Of a DNA stretch of 64,000 bases, positions 56,061 through 64,000 are shown in pieces. Numbering within the stretch: position 1 is the stretch's first letter; each line of letters starts with the position of its first letter. The notes under the pieces were generated by a model. It made no database searches. It saw only the letters and a program-made list of their open reading frames with translations, and was not told the origin of the DNA. The translations under genes were made by a program, and so were the position numbers. This stretch comes from Aneurinibacillus terranovensis DSM 18919 (GTDB lineage Bacteria; Bacillota; Bacilli; Aneurinibacillales; Aneurinibacillaceae). The DNA is taken from the NCBI RefSeq assembly GCF_000430625.1, contig NZ_AUMJ01000015.1:107608-171607 (forward strand), in the 5' to 3' direction.

Positions 56061-56263
56061 ATAGAAAGTGATCCCCTTTTATTTGTTACTCATACAAGAA
56101 TATCAATCCTCTGAGAAGAACATTTTTAGCTTAGCACATATTCAAAATAAATAGAATACAACTATAAGTTTAATGGTCTAAAAAAAATTTTTAATGTGTT
56201 GTGTATAGGAGAACATAGGTGTTGTATGAGAAACTCTTTCTAATTTAATATAAATCTAAACAA

Positions 56264-56288
56264 GTTTGAAAATACCATATTTTGAAAC
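56264..56288. promoter_or_regulatory. Candidate IclR operator
   Basis: An imperfect 25-bp palindrome with arms GTTTGAAAATA and TATTTTGAAAC around CCA (one mismatched pair). It lies 38 bp upstream of the first catabolic gene and in the 265-bp divergent gap with iclR. A TATAAA at 56249-56254 could be a -10. It is a candidate only, since AT-rich palindromes are common. Confidence 0.4.
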
Positions 56289-56325
56289 TTATTTACATTT
56301 TCGAATAAAAAGGAGGATCGATTTC

Positions 56326-57801
56326 ATGCAGGCACAATCCGAATTGAAGAGCAAGGTAAAGGCTTTTGATTGTAATCATTTTATTGACGGAAAATACGTG
56401 ACCTCAAACAACGGAAAAACATTTGATAACATTAATCCAGCAACTGAAGAAATTCTCGGTAAGGTTTCTGAGGGAGGGCAAGAAGAAATTGATCTGGCTG
56501 TAGCTGCAGCAAAAAAAGCTTTAAAGGGACCGTGGAAAAAGATGTCTACCAGTAACCGTATTGCTGTGATTCGGCGCATAGGAGATATCATCCTTGAGAG
56601 GAAGGATGAATTGGCTCATCTGGAATCGCTGGATACCGGAAAACCTCTTTGGCTCTCAAACTCGCTCGATATTCCGCGTGCTGCCTATAATTTTCATTTC
56701 TTTGCCGACTACTTAAGAGGTTTAGGTACCGAGGCTTATCAAACGGATGACCAGGCAATCAATTATGCGATTCGCCGCCCAGTCGGTGTTGTAGCGTTGA
56801 TTAACCCATGGAACCTTCCCCTTTTATTGTTGACCTGGAAATTAGCACCCTGCCTGGCAGCCGGGAATACCGCCGTGATCAAGCCAGCTGAATTAACGCC
56901 GATGACGGCTACACTCCTTGGTGAAATTTGCCGCGACGCCGGTGTGCCCGATGGAGTGGTCAATATTGTGCACGGGTTTGGTCCTGATTCTGCTGGCTCT
57001 GCTTTAACGGAGCATCCGGATGTAGACGCGATTTCCTTTACGGGAGAAACAACCACAGGGAAAATTATCATGCAAGCTGCCGCAAAAACATTAAAGAGGC
57101 TCTCTTATGAACTTGGAGGCAAAAATCCCAACATTATTTTTGCGGATTCAGACTTGGATGAAGTCATTGAAACCACACTTAAATCTAGTTTTGTTAACCA
57201 GGGTGAAGTATGTATGTGTGGTTCACGAATCTATGTTGAGCGCGCTGCCTACGACAAATTCCTGGAAAAATTTGTGGAAAAAACAAAAGAAATGGTTGTG
57301 GGAGATCCGTTTGATCCAAAAACAAAAGTAGGCGCACTCATTTCAGAGGAACATTACGAGCGCGTAACCAGTTATATTCAACTGGCACAAGAGGAAGGCG
57401 GACAAATCTTAATCGGTGGTAAGCGTCCGGAAGGTTTGAATAAAGGATACTATCTTGAACCGACGATTATCGTAGGATTGGACCGCACCTGCCGGGTCGT
57501 CCGCGAAGAAATTTTTGGACCGGTTGTTACCATTATTCCTTTTGATACGGAAGAAGAAGTGATTGCACAGGCAAATGATACGCATTATGGATTGAGCGCT
57601 TCCCTTTGGACGAATGATTTGCGCCGTGCTCACCGTGTCGCCGGGCAAATTGAAGCGGGGATTATTTGGGTAAATACTTGGTTCCTGCGGGATTTGCGAA
57701 CCCCATTTGGTGGGATGAAACAAAGCGGCATTGGGCGTGAAGGTGGAGTGCACAGCTTCGAATTCTATAGTGAATTAACGAATATTTGTATCAAGTTATA
57801 G
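56326..57801 (+). CDS. 2-hydroxymuconic semialdehyde dehydrogenase
   Basis: 491 residues from ATG 56326, 9 bp after AGGAGG. It is an NAD-dependent aldehyde dehydrogenase: INPWNLPLLLLTWKLAPCLAAGNT, FTGETTTGK, the general-base Glu in SYELGGKNPNI and the catalytic Cys in NQGEVCMCGSRIYVE. It oxidises the ring-cleavage product of catechol to 2-hydroxymuconate (XylG/DmpC-type). Betaine or 2-aminomuconic semialdehyde dehydrogenases are close relatives, but the cluster decides. It is the first gene of the operon. Confidence 0.88.
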   Translation: MQAQSELKSKVKAFDCNHFIDGKYVTSNNGKTFDNINPATEEILGKVSEGGQEEIDLAVAAAKKALKGPWKKMSTSNRIAVIRRIGDIILERKDELAHLESLDTGKPLWLSNSLDIPRAAYNFHFFADYLRGLGTEAYQTDDQAINYAIRRPVGVVALINPWNLPLLLLTWKLAPCLAAGNTAVIKPAELTPMTATLLGEICRDAGVPDGVVNIVHGFGPDSAGSALTEHPDVDAISFTGETTTGKIIMQAAAKTLKRLSYELGGKNPNIIFADSDLDEVIETTLKSSFVNQGEVCMCGSRIYVERAAYDKFLEKFVEKTKEMVVGDPFDPKTKVGALISEEHYERVTSYIQLAQEEGGQILIGGKRPEGLNKGYYLEPTIIVGLDRTCRVVREEIFGPVVTIIPFDTEEEVIAQANDTHYGLSASLWTNDLRRAHRVAGQIEAGIIWVNTWFLRDLRTPFGGMKQSGIGREGGVHSFEFYSELTNICIKL

Positions 57802-57813
57802 GAGGGAGCCGCT

Positions 57814-58623
57814 TTGAATTCAATAAATGTTGAAAAAGCAGGAAGATTTTCTGAGCATCTTGCCCAGGCAGAGATAAAACGCCAAGGAGTTTCACCTCTC
57901 ACCGAACTTGATCCGGCTATCACTACCGAGGAAGCGTATCAAGTTCAATTGCTTACCATTCAAAAGAGACTGGAAGCCGGTCAGCATATCGTAGGGAAAA
58001 AAATTGGGTTAACTTCTTTAGCCATGCAGAATTTGTTGGGTGTGGATCAACCGGATTACGGTCACCTGCTGGATGATATGGTAATTGAAAATGGAGGAAT
58101 CATCCCATGGAACCGGGTTCTCCAACCGAAAGTGGAAGCAGAAATTGCTTTTATACTAAAAAAAGATTTGGTGGGACCGAGAGTGAAGGCTATGGATGTA
58201 TTGCAAGCTACGGATTATGTGCTTCCGGCCCTGGAAATTGTAGATAGCCGGGTGGCAGACTGGAAAATTAAATTGCAAGATACGATTGCTGATAATGCTT
58301 CCTCCGGACTTTATCTGCTTGGTGGAAAGCCTCTTTCCGTTGACCAACTCGACCTGGCTCAGGTAGGAATGGTTCTTTACAAAAATGGCGAAATCATAAA
58401 CACGGGGGTCGGGGCAGCGGCCTTAGGCCATCCAGCTACTTGTGTTGCCTGGTTGGCCAATAAGCTATCCGAGTTTGGAATTACCTTGAAGGCGGGAGAA
58501 GTGATTCTCTCAGGTGCTCTTTCTGCCGCAGTGAATGCTGAACCGGGGGATCTCTTTCAGGCACGGTTTGCTCATCTGGGCGAAGTGAATGTGCGCTTTT
58601 CCAAGGCGTATAGGAAAGTATAA
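57814..58623 (+). CDS. 2-oxopent-4-enoate hydratase
   Basis: 269 residues from TTG 57814, 8 bp after GGAGGG. It is of the hydratase/decarboxylase family (MhpD/XylJ/DmpE and XylI/DmpH share this fold): GKKIGLTSLAMQNLLGVDQPDYG, metal-binding PKVEAEIAFIL and LPALEIVDSR. A near-paralogue follows at 60680. Order and relative similarity suggest this one is the hydratase that makes 4-hydroxy-2-oxovalerate, and the other the decarboxylase. The two roles could be swapped. Confidence 0.82.
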   Translation: MNSINVEKAGRFSEHLAQAEIKRQGVSPLTELDPAITTEEAYQVQLLTIQKRLEAGQHIVGKKIGLTSLAMQNLLGVDQPDYGHLLDDMVIENGGIIPWNRVLQPKVEAEIAFILKKDLVGPRVKAMDVLQATDYVLPALEIVDSRVADWKIKLQDTIADNASSGLYLLGGKPLSVDQLDLAQVGMVLYKNGEIINTGVGAAALGHPATCVAWLANKLSEFGITLKAGEVILSGALSAAVNAEPGDLFQARFAHLGEVNVRFSKAYRKV

Positions 58624-58627
58624 CTTT

Positions 58628-58662
58628 CCTGCACGCATAAGTGCAACTAAGGCTATCGCCTG
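58628..58662. repeat. Short dispersed repeat, copy b
   Basis: Partner of the copy at 45262. It lies in the only long gap (114 bp) within the catabolic operon and is followed by an inverted pair, GGCTA...TAGCC. It may mark a join where gene blocks were put together. Confidence 0.5.
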
Positions 58663-58737
58663 CGCCTTTGGCTTGACGTAGCCAAGTTTTCTTTAGAACG
58701 TTAGATAAATATGAGGATAGGTGAGGTGTGAATAGTG

Positions 58738-59622
58738 ATGTCCAAAGTTAAAGCAGCCATTCTTGGCTCTGGAAATATCGGTACGGATTTAATGATGAAG
58801 TTGGAACGTTCCAGTGTTTTACAATTAACCGCAATGATAGGGATCGATCCAGACTCAGACGGTTTGCATCGTGCGAAAGAACGTGGATATGATGTGATTG
58901 ATACAGGAATTGAGGGGTTTCTTGAACGCCCGGAGCTTGCTGACATTGTATTTGATGCAACCTCTGCAAAAGCGCACATTCGTCATGCCAAATTATTAAG
59001 GGAAGCAGAAAAAAAAGTGCTTGACCTAACACCTGCTGCTGTCGGATCCTTGGTCGTTCCTCCCGTTAATCTGGGTCAACATATCGAGGAGGATAATGTT
59101 AACCTCATAACGTGCGGTGGACAGGCGACCATCCCGATTGTCCATGCGATTCATCGGGTGAGTGCCGTCAGCTATGCCGAAATCGTAGCGACGATCTCCA
59201 GTAAAAGTGCGGGACCGGGAACACGTGCAAACATCGATGAATTTACACAAACGACAGCCCGCGGCATCGAAGTCATCGGGGGGGCCAAAAAGGGGAAGGC
59301 CATTATCATTTTAAACCCGGCCGAACCGCCCATTCTTATGAGAGACACGGTGCATGCCTTAGTGGAAGAAGAAAGTATGGACGAAGGTGCCATTGCTCGC
59401 TCGATACAAGAGATGGTAGAAACGGTACAGTCTTATGTGCCCGGATACCGTTTGCGCACGGAGCCGATCTTTGACGGGAACAGGATTACGGTATTTCTGG
59501 AGGTAGAAGGTGTAGGAGATTATTTGCCGAAGTATTCTGGAAATCTTGACATTATGACCGCTGCGGCCGTAAAGGTTGCAGAAGAGTTCGCCAAACACCA
59601 GTTGGCTAAACAAACGGTGTAA
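58738..59622 (+). CDS. Acetaldehyde dehydrogenase (acylating)
   Basis: 294 residues from ATG 58738 after GTGAGGTG. It matches the DmpF/XylQ/MhpF family: N-terminal [14 protein letters not shown] dinucleotide fold, [16 protein letters not shown] and catalytic Cys126 in [15 protein letters not shown]. It turns acetaldehyde, passed through a tunnel from the aldolase, into acetyl-CoA with NAD. The aldolase gene lies 14 bp downstream, as required for the complex. Confidence 0.95.
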   Translation: MSKVKAAILGSGNIGTDLMMKLERSSVLQLTAMIGIDPDSDGLHRAKERGYDVIDTGIEGFLERPELADIVFDATSAKAHIRHAKLLREAEKKVLDLTPAAVGSLVVPPVNLGQHIEEDNVNLITCGGQATIPIVHAIHRVSAVSYAEIVATISSKSAGPGTRANIDEFTQTTARGIEVIGGAKKGKAIIILNPAEPPILMRDTVHALVEEESMDEGAIARSIQEMVETVQSYVPGYRLRTEPIFDGNRITVFLEVEGVGDYLPKYSGNLDIMTAAAVKVAEEFAKHQLAKQTV

Positions 59623-59635
59623 AGGAGGAGTATCT

Positions 59636-60664
59636 ATGAATAAAGAACGTGAAATCTATATTACCGAAGTGGCCTTACGTGACGGGAGTCATGCTATTGC
59701 CCATCAATATACCGTAGATCAAGTGCTAAAAGTGGCGAAGGCTTTAGATGAAGCCCAAGTGCCTTATATCGAGGTTGCACACGGCGATGGTCTGGCTGGT
59801 TCTTCCTTACAGTATGGATTATCCCGCACAAATGAACTGGAATTGATTGAAACAGCAGTATCTGTTTGTGAGCAGGCAAAAGTAGCTGTATTGCTGCTGC
59901 CTGGTGTCGGGACCATGAAAGAACTAAAACAGGCTGCCGATCTTGGAGCTAAAATGGCTCGGATTGCTACTCACGTAACAGAGGCAGATGTTTCCGCCCA
60001 GCATATTGCTTTTTCTAAGGAACTTGGGTTGGAAACGGTTGGCTTTCTCATGATGGCCCACATGGCTCCGGTTGGAAAACTCGTGGAACAGGCCAAGCTG
60101 ATGGAAAGTTACGGAGCGGATACGGTTTATGTTGTGGACTCTGCGGGAGCCTTGCTGCCTCATGAAGTAAAGGAGAGAATTCGTACTCTGCGGCAAAATG
60201 TGGGTGTTCATATTGGTTTCCATGGTCATAACAATTTGTCCCTGGCGATGGCGAATACGCTGGTTGCTATTGAAGAAGGAGCTACGCGGATTGATGGCAG
60301 TGTTCGTTGTTTAGGGGCAGGGGCCGGAAATACGCAAACGGAAGTACTCATTGCCGTTTTGGAACGGCTGGGAATCTACACAGGGGTTGATCTTTATAAG
60401 ATGATGGACCTGGCGGAAGACATTGTGGCGCAGATTCTTCAGGTTCCACAGGAGATCACAAGGGATAGTCTTGTCTTAGGTTATGCCGGGGTATATTCCA
60501 GCTTTCTGCTTCATGCCAGGCGGGCTGCTAAGCGGTTCCATATTGATTCCCGGGATATCCTGATTGAACTTGGAAAGCGAAAAGTCGTAGGCGGTCAAGA
60601 AGATATGATCATGGATGTAGCGGCAGAAATCGCAAAGAAAAAGCTTGAATCAGTTGTCCGCTAA
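59636..60664 (+). CDS. 4-hydroxy-2-oxovalerate aldolase
   Basis: 342 residues from ATG 59636 after AGGAGG; the frame is open upstream but overlaps the preceding gene. DmpG/XylK/MhpE family: ITEVALRDGSHAIAHQYT (catalytic Arg-Asp), EVAHGDGLAGSS, the metal-binding HIGFHGHNNLSLAMAN and GSVRCLGAGAGNTQTE. It splits 4-hydroxy-2-oxovalerate into pyruvate and acetaldehyde and channels the latter to the dehydrogenase. Confidence 0.96.
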   Translation: MNKEREIYITEVALRDGSHAIAHQYTVDQVLKVAKALDEAQVPYIEVAHGDGLAGSSLQYGLSRTNELELIETAVSVCEQAKVAVLLLPGVGTMKELKQAADLGAKMARIATHVTEADVSAQHIAFSKELGLETVGFLMMAHMAPVGKLVEQAKLMESYGADTVYVVDSAGALLPHEVKERIRTLRQNVGVHIGFHGHNNLSLAMANTLVAIEEGATRIDGSVRCLGAGAGNTQTEVLIAVLERLGIYTGVDLYKMMDLAEDIVAQILQVPQEITRDSLVLGYAGVYSSFLLHARRAAKRFHIDSRDILIELGKRKVVGGQEDMIMDVAAEIAKKKLESVVR

Positions 60665-60679
60665 AGGGAGGATGCAAAA

Positions 60680-61465
60680 ATGGGTGTTTTAAACGTTAAA
60701 TCCACGGCCGAGTTTTTGCACAAGGCTGAAATGGATAAGAGGGAAGTTCTTCGAATCACAGCGGATTATCCAGATATGACGGTTGAGGAAGCTTATTGTG
60801 TGTTGAAAGAACTGGTTGCGCTGAAACGCAAACAGGGACATCGAATTGTCGGGCCGAAAATGGGTTTGACAAGCCAAGCCAAAATGAAACAGATGAATGT
60901 TGAAGAGCCTATCTATGGCTACATATTTGATTATATGGTGGTCTCTGAAGGCGGAGCCGTTTCTATGGGGGATCTGATTCACCCTAAAGTTGAAGCGGAA
61001 ATTGCTTTTGTTTTAGGAAGGGATATAGAAGGCCCGGGTATTACAGGAGCTCAGGTGCTTGCTGCAACCGAATATGTTCTGCCGGCTCTTGAAATTATCG
61101 ATAGTCGTTACGAGAATTTTAAATTTACACTGCCGGATGTGATTGCGGATAATGCTTCCTCTTCAAGAGTGGTGTTTGGCAGTCGGCTAACACGACCTGG
61201 AAACTTAGAGCTGGATCTGGTGGGGGTCACGCTGTCCATTAATGGGGAAATCAAGGATTTAGGAGCGGGGGCTGCCGTAGTAGGCCACCCGGCTAACTCG
61301 GTTGCCATGCTGGCTAACATGCTTGGAAGAAAGGGGGAAAAACTCAAAGCCGGAGATATTATTTTAACTGGAGGTATAACGGGGGCCGTTATGTTGGCCG
61401 TTGGAGATACCGTTACAGCAAAACTTGATGGATTGGGTGAAGTTGGTTTTAAAGTGACAGAATAG
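60680..61465 (+). CDS. 4-oxalocrotonate decarboxylase
   Basis: 261 residues of the hydratase/decarboxylase family, paralogous to the product of 57814-58623. GPKMGLTSQAKMKQMNVEEPIYGYIFDYM, HPKVEAEIAFVLGRDIEGPG and LPALEIIDSRYENFKF are present. It should decarboxylate 4-oxalocrotonate to 2-oxopent-4-enoate, and forms a complex with the hydratase in known systems. ATG 60680 follows AAGGGAGG. The order aldolase-decarboxylase-tautomerase matches dmpGHI. Confidence 0.85.
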   Translation: MGVLNVKSTAEFLHKAEMDKREVLRITADYPDMTVEEAYCVLKELVALKRKQGHRIVGPKMGLTSQAKMKQMNVEEPIYGYIFDYMVVSEGGAVSMGDLIHPKVEAEIAFVLGRDIEGPGITGAQVLAATEYVLPALEIIDSRYENFKFTLPDVIADNASSSRVVFGSRLTRPGNLELDLVGVTLSINGEIKDLGAGAAVVGHPANSVAMLANMLGRKGEKLKAGDIILTGGITGAVMLAVGDTVTAKLDGLGEVGFKVTE

Positions 61466-61487
61466 ATGTTAATTAGAGGTGAGTAAA

Positions 61488-61682
61488 ATGCCGCTTGTCA
61501 ATATTCAGATTCTACAGGGCCGCCCTGAAGAGAAAGTGAAGGAACTAATACAGAATGTAACGGAAGTAGTAAGTATGACACTTGCTGCTCCCAAGGAAAA
61601 CGTTCGCGTTATTGTAACGGAGGTTCCGAAAACTCACTGGGGTATTGGTGGAATCCCTGTATCAGAGATATCAGGTAGATAA
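61488..61682 (+). CDS. 4-oxalocrotonate tautomerase
   Basis: 64 residues from ATG 61488, which puts the catalytic Pro directly after Met; the in-frame ATG at 61479 would bury it. Numbering without Met, Pro1, Arg11, Arg39 and Trp50 are in the classic 4-OT positions (Trp50 in place of Phe50). It tautomerises 2-hydroxymuconate to the 2-oxo form. Its length matches the hexameric 62-residue family. Confidence 0.93.
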   Translation: MPLVNIQILQGRPEEKVKELIQNVTEVVSMTLAAPKENVRVIVTEVPKTHWGIGGIPVSEISGR

Positions 61683-61928
61683 TCATACCTGAGAAGCATT
61701 TTAACTTCGGTTCCAAAAAATTCGGTTTCCTTTTTGATAGGATTTTCAACCTATACTGCTGTATTGAAATAATAGAAAATTCAATATTAATTGTAGTAAT
61801 AATTGTACAGGCATAATCAGAATGTAGTGAAACTACTATACTTTGTTGACCGAACATACAAAATTAAGAAAGCGTTTACTAACTTGGGTATGGCTACTAG
61901 GGATTTAAAATTAAAAGGGGGAAGTTAT

Positions 61929-62840
61929 ATGGCAATCATGCGTTTAGGCCGCGTTCAAATTCGTGTACCAAATTGGGAAAAATCAGTGTTTTATTATAAG
62001 AATGTACTCGGGTTAATCGAAACGGCCCGCGACGAAAATCATGTCTATCTGAAAGCGTGGGATGAGTATGATCATCATAGCGTTATCCTCGAAAAAGCGG
62101 ACATAGCCGGTCTGGAGCATATGGCGTTCAAATGCGAATTTGCTCAAGATCTTGATCTGTACGAAAAAAAATTAATCGACTATGGAGTGGCCGTGAAACG
62201 TGTTCCGAAAGGCACGCGCATCGCAGAAGGTGAAGCGATTCGGTTCCAATTACCGACAGAACACTGGGTTGAATTGTATCACGAAATCGAAGTCGTTGGC
62301 AATGGCATGCCGTCTGTTAATCCGGACCCGTGGCCGGATCATCTTGTGGGCATAGCACCGCCGCGTTTAGACCATCTGTTGGTGGCAGGGGAAGATATTG
62401 AGGCTGCAACCCGTCTATTTACGGACGTGTTCGACTTCCATATGAGCGAGCAACTTGTTGATGACAAAATGGAAGTGAAACTCGCCACGTGGCTGTTTAA
62501 GACGAACACCGCGCATGACATCGCGTTTGTTAAAGGACCAAACGGACGCTTGCACCACGTTGCTTTCTTCCTTGATGAATGGGTGGAACTGCGAAAAGCC
62601 GCCGACATCATGGTGAAAAACGATGTCATGATTGACATTGGACCGACGCGCCACGGTATTACACGTGGTACGACCATCTACTTTTTCGATCCATCAGGCA
62701 ACCGCAATGAAGTGTTCGCTGGTGGCTACATTACGTACCCGGACTTCCCTACGATCACGTGGACGGAAGAATCAATTGGCAAAGCTATTTTCTACTTTGA
62801 GCGAGAATTAAACGAACGCTTCATGAAGGTGAATTCGTAG
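61929..62840 (+). CDS. Catechol 2,3-dioxygenase
   Basis: 303 residues from ATG 61929, which gives AIMRLGRVQIRVPNWEKSV; the open frame begins earlier, but its upstream part looks non-coding. Two vicinal-oxygen-chelate halves; the predicted Fe(II) ligands are His149 (LDHLL), His210 (RLHHVAF) and Glu261 (NRNEVFAGG). His242 and Tyr251 (IYFFDPSGN) fill the second shell. It performs extradiol cleavage of catechol to 2-hydroxymuconic semialdehyde. A 246-bp AT-rich gap separates it from the tautomerase gene, so it may have its own promoter. Confidence 0.95.
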   Translation: MAIMRLGRVQIRVPNWEKSVFYYKNVLGLIETARDENHVYLKAWDEYDHHSVILEKADIAGLEHMAFKCEFAQDLDLYEKKLIDYGVAVKRVPKGTRIAEGEAIRFQLPTEHWVELYHEIEVVGNGMPSVNPDPWPDHLVGIAPPRLDHLLVAGEDIEAATRLFTDVFDFHMSEQLVDDKMEVKLATWLFKTNTAHDIAFVKGPNGRLHHVAFFLDEWVELRKAADIMVKNDVMIDIGPTRHGITRGTTIYFFDPSGNRNEVFAGGYITYPDFPTITWTEESIGKAIFYFERELNERFMKVNS

Positions 62841-62884
62841 AAGGACCATATCTCACCAGTTTTGATAGAAGCGGAGGCTGAATG

Positions 62885-63202
62885 ATGGATATATACAAAA
62901 TATATGTACGCGGCGAGGCAAGAGAAGCAACAGCTCCCGCTCATCGAACGTTACTGGATGCTGCTTCCGCTGCAGGTCTGCCGGTAATGGTCGGTTGCAA
63001 AGGCGGCGGGTGCGGTGTATGTAAAATTTTGATCGTCGATGGACAGGTAGAGCACGGTATGTATGCGAAATCGGCGCTTTCGGATGATGAGCGGGGTGCC
63101 GGGTACGTGTTGGCATGCCAGGCCCGGCCGATATCAGACGTGACGATTGACTTTTCAACGGAAGATGGGAGGAGGAAACCTGAGGTTGAATGTATTTTAT
63201 GA
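62885..63202 (+). CDS. Plant-type 2Fe-2S ferredoxin (XylT-like)
   Basis: 105 residues from ATG 62885, 7 bp after GGAGG (an ATG at 62882 is also in frame). The cluster-binding cysteines are in VMVGCKGGGCGVCKILI and YVLACQARP. XylT-type ferredoxins re-reduce the active-site iron of catechol 2,3-dioxygenase after inactivation by substituted catechols. The position after the dioxygenase gene supports that role. Confidence 0.9.
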   Translation: MDIYKIYVRGEAREATAPAHRTLLDAASAAGLPVMVGCKGGGCGVCKILIVDGQVEHGMYAKSALSDDERGAGYVLACQARPISDVTIDFSTEDGRRKPEVECIL

Positions 63203-63623
63203 GAAACCAGTTATTACCCAGCAAATTGTTATGAACATGCTGAATGCGGCCTGCCAAAAAGCAGAGGACCTGGGAGTTAGAGTAAATGTATCCATTGTGG
63301 ACGATGGAGGAAACTTGAAAGGATTTATACGTATGGATGGAGCGCCGCTATTAAGCTTGGAAATTTCCCGGAACAAAGCTTATACAGCTTCGGCGTTTGG
63401 TATCTCCACTTCAGAATGGTACCCAATGATTCAAAATGAACCCTCTCTTTTACACGGGATAGTACACACCCGGAGGTTAACCATATTTGGTGGTGGAGTG
63501 CCAATGTATATCGATGACCATCTCGTTGGAGGAATTGGTGTCTCTGGAGGCAGTGAGGAAGAAGATATTTTGTGTGCTGAAACTGCTCTTACCGTTTTAA
63601 CCGAGATGCTGAACCGACAGTAA
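63186..63623 (+). CDS. GlcG/HbpS-like (DUF336) protein
   Basis: 145 residues from TTG 63186, 9 bp after GGGAGGAGG; it overlaps the ferredoxin gene by 17 bp. The family motifs are VNVSIVDDGGNLKGFIRMDGAPLLSLEISRNKAYTA, the FGGGVPMYIDDHLVGGIGVSGGS block and a late cysteine (EDILCAET). Members bind haem or cobalamin or are orphan catabolic-operon proteins. They are frequent in aromatic degradation clusters, with no settled function. Coupling with the ferredoxin gene suggests a linked role. Confidence 0.85.
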   Translation: MNVFYEKPVITQQIVMNMLNAACQKAEDLGVRVNVSIVDDGGNLKGFIRMDGAPLLSLEISRNKAYTASAFGISTSEWYPMIQNEPSLLHGIVHTRRLTIFGGGVPMYIDDHLVGGIGVSGGSEEEDILCAETALTVLTEMLNRQ

Positions 63624-63663
63624 ACACGTCTGTGTCGGTGTAAAAGGGATGAGGTGATTTTAC

Positions 63664-63903
63664 ATGATTGAAAAGGGGAAGTATATCGAAGCGTGTCCAT
63701 TATTGGAAATTCAATAGGTGGTGCTTTAGCCCTACACATCGTTCATCATGGCAGAGAGGATCAAGTGATTCCTTTACAAGAAACCAGCTTGAAAATGGCT
63801 CAGTTGTTGCCAAACGTGGAATTGCATGTTTTTTCTCAATGCGGCCATTGGACACAAATTGAGAAAACAAAGGAGTTTAGCGATCAGGTCATTTATTTTT
63901 TAT
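63664..63903 (+). pseudogene. 2-hydroxymuconic semialdehyde hydrolase relic
   Basis: The start MIEKGKYIEA is followed by a deletion and frameshift. The next frame gives the nucleophile region VSIIGNSIGGALAL, then a second, in-frame deletion joins it to HGREDQVIPLQETSLKMA (acid Asp) and VELHVFSQCGHWTQIEK (His). All three alpha/beta-hydrolase catalytic residues are visible, but about 200 residues of the 280-residue XylF/DmpD protein are lost. The frame then runs into the dispersed repeat. The relic cannot be active. Aldehyde substrates must therefore use the dehydrogenase branch. Confidence 0.85.
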
Positions 63904-64000
63904 CGTTAAGGAAAGTATATGTTGCTTTACAGTGTTAAAGCAACATATACTTTCTTCCATTGGTCACCTGAGAAAAACTCACGGGGGTGTGCCGAACGTT
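63904..64000. repeat. Dispersed structured repeat, copy 2 (cut by window end)
   Basis: Nearly identical to 12635-12732. It has the same perfect palindrome AAAGTATATGTTGCTTTA...TAAAGCAACATATACTTT. In the next small hairpin the pair closing GAG...CTC is C-G in copy 1 and T-A in copy 2, a compensating change. Insertion of this element may have caused loss of the hydrolase 3' end. Confidence 0.85.

Overview
The window is chromosomal DNA from an endospore-forming Firmicute. The gene order spoIID-like / queA / tgt / yajC / spoVB / comN / secDF / recJ / apt / relA / dtd / hisS / aspS / tcdA / rarA / cymR / iscS / alaS / ireB / ruvX / mltG / trmR / trhP1 / trhP2 follows the Bacillus subtilis yrb-yrv-yrr region. 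Sporulation (SpoIID-like, SpoVB) and germination (GerA-type) genes are present, as are Bacillus-type T-boxes and a 6S RNA. The base composition and the clustering of hemZ, hemQ and this core suggest the Aneurinibacillus/Brevibacillus group; that placement is inference, since no rRNA gene lies in the window.

Bases 1-45,200 are the conserved core. It opens with an XRE-type DNA-binding domain fused to a sporulation-kinase-like catalytic core. This gene is preceded by a strong sigma-A promoter and three GTAGC-N5-GCTAC operator-like palindromes, so it looks autoregulated. Next come queuosine synthesis (QueA, Tgt), protein export (YajC, SecD, SecF), a K+/H+ antiporter, CorA, SpoVB, RecJ, Apt and RelA. 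Dtd, HemZ, and T-box-controlled HisS with AspS follow, then a 6S RNA gene, TcdA, RarA, CymR, IscS and a TPR protein. The rest of the core holds a trans-sulfuration enzyme, an AI-2E family permease, T-box-controlled AlaS, IreB, RuvX, MltG, the wobble-uridine hydroxylation/methylation trio TrmR-TrhP1-TrhP2, a class B penicillin-binding protein and HemQ.

From about 45,200 on the region is accessory. It holds a gerA-type germinant receptor operon on the minus strand and a membrane-anchored FMN-dependent glutamate-synthase-domain protein. A two-component system is followed by a small membrane-anchored protein, an ApbE flavin transferase and a ferric-reductase-like haem membrane protein. From 55,260 to the end is an IclR-regulated catechol meta-cleavage cluster: hydroxymuconic semialdehyde dehydrogenase, hydratase, acylating acetaldehyde dehydrogenase, aldolase, oxalocrotonate decarboxylase, tautomerase, catechol 2,3-dioxygenase, a 2Fe-2S ferredoxin and a GlcG/HbpS-like protein. 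Together these convert catechol through the oxalocrotonate branch to pyruvate and acetyl-CoA.

Several genes are decayed: a uridine kinase relic after trhP2, a YczE-type membrane protein fragment after rarA, and a 2-hydroxymuconic semialdehyde hydrolase relic at the right end, so the hydrolytic branch of the meta pathway appears dead here. Non-coding structure includes a family of long-hairpin (MITE-like) elements at about 18.9, 24.4 and 37.0 kb and a near-identical dispersed repeat at 12.6 and 63.9 kb. There is also a hairpin that would cover the ribosome-binding site of the penicillin-binding protein gene, and an FNR/CRP-type palindrome at 38.05 kb.
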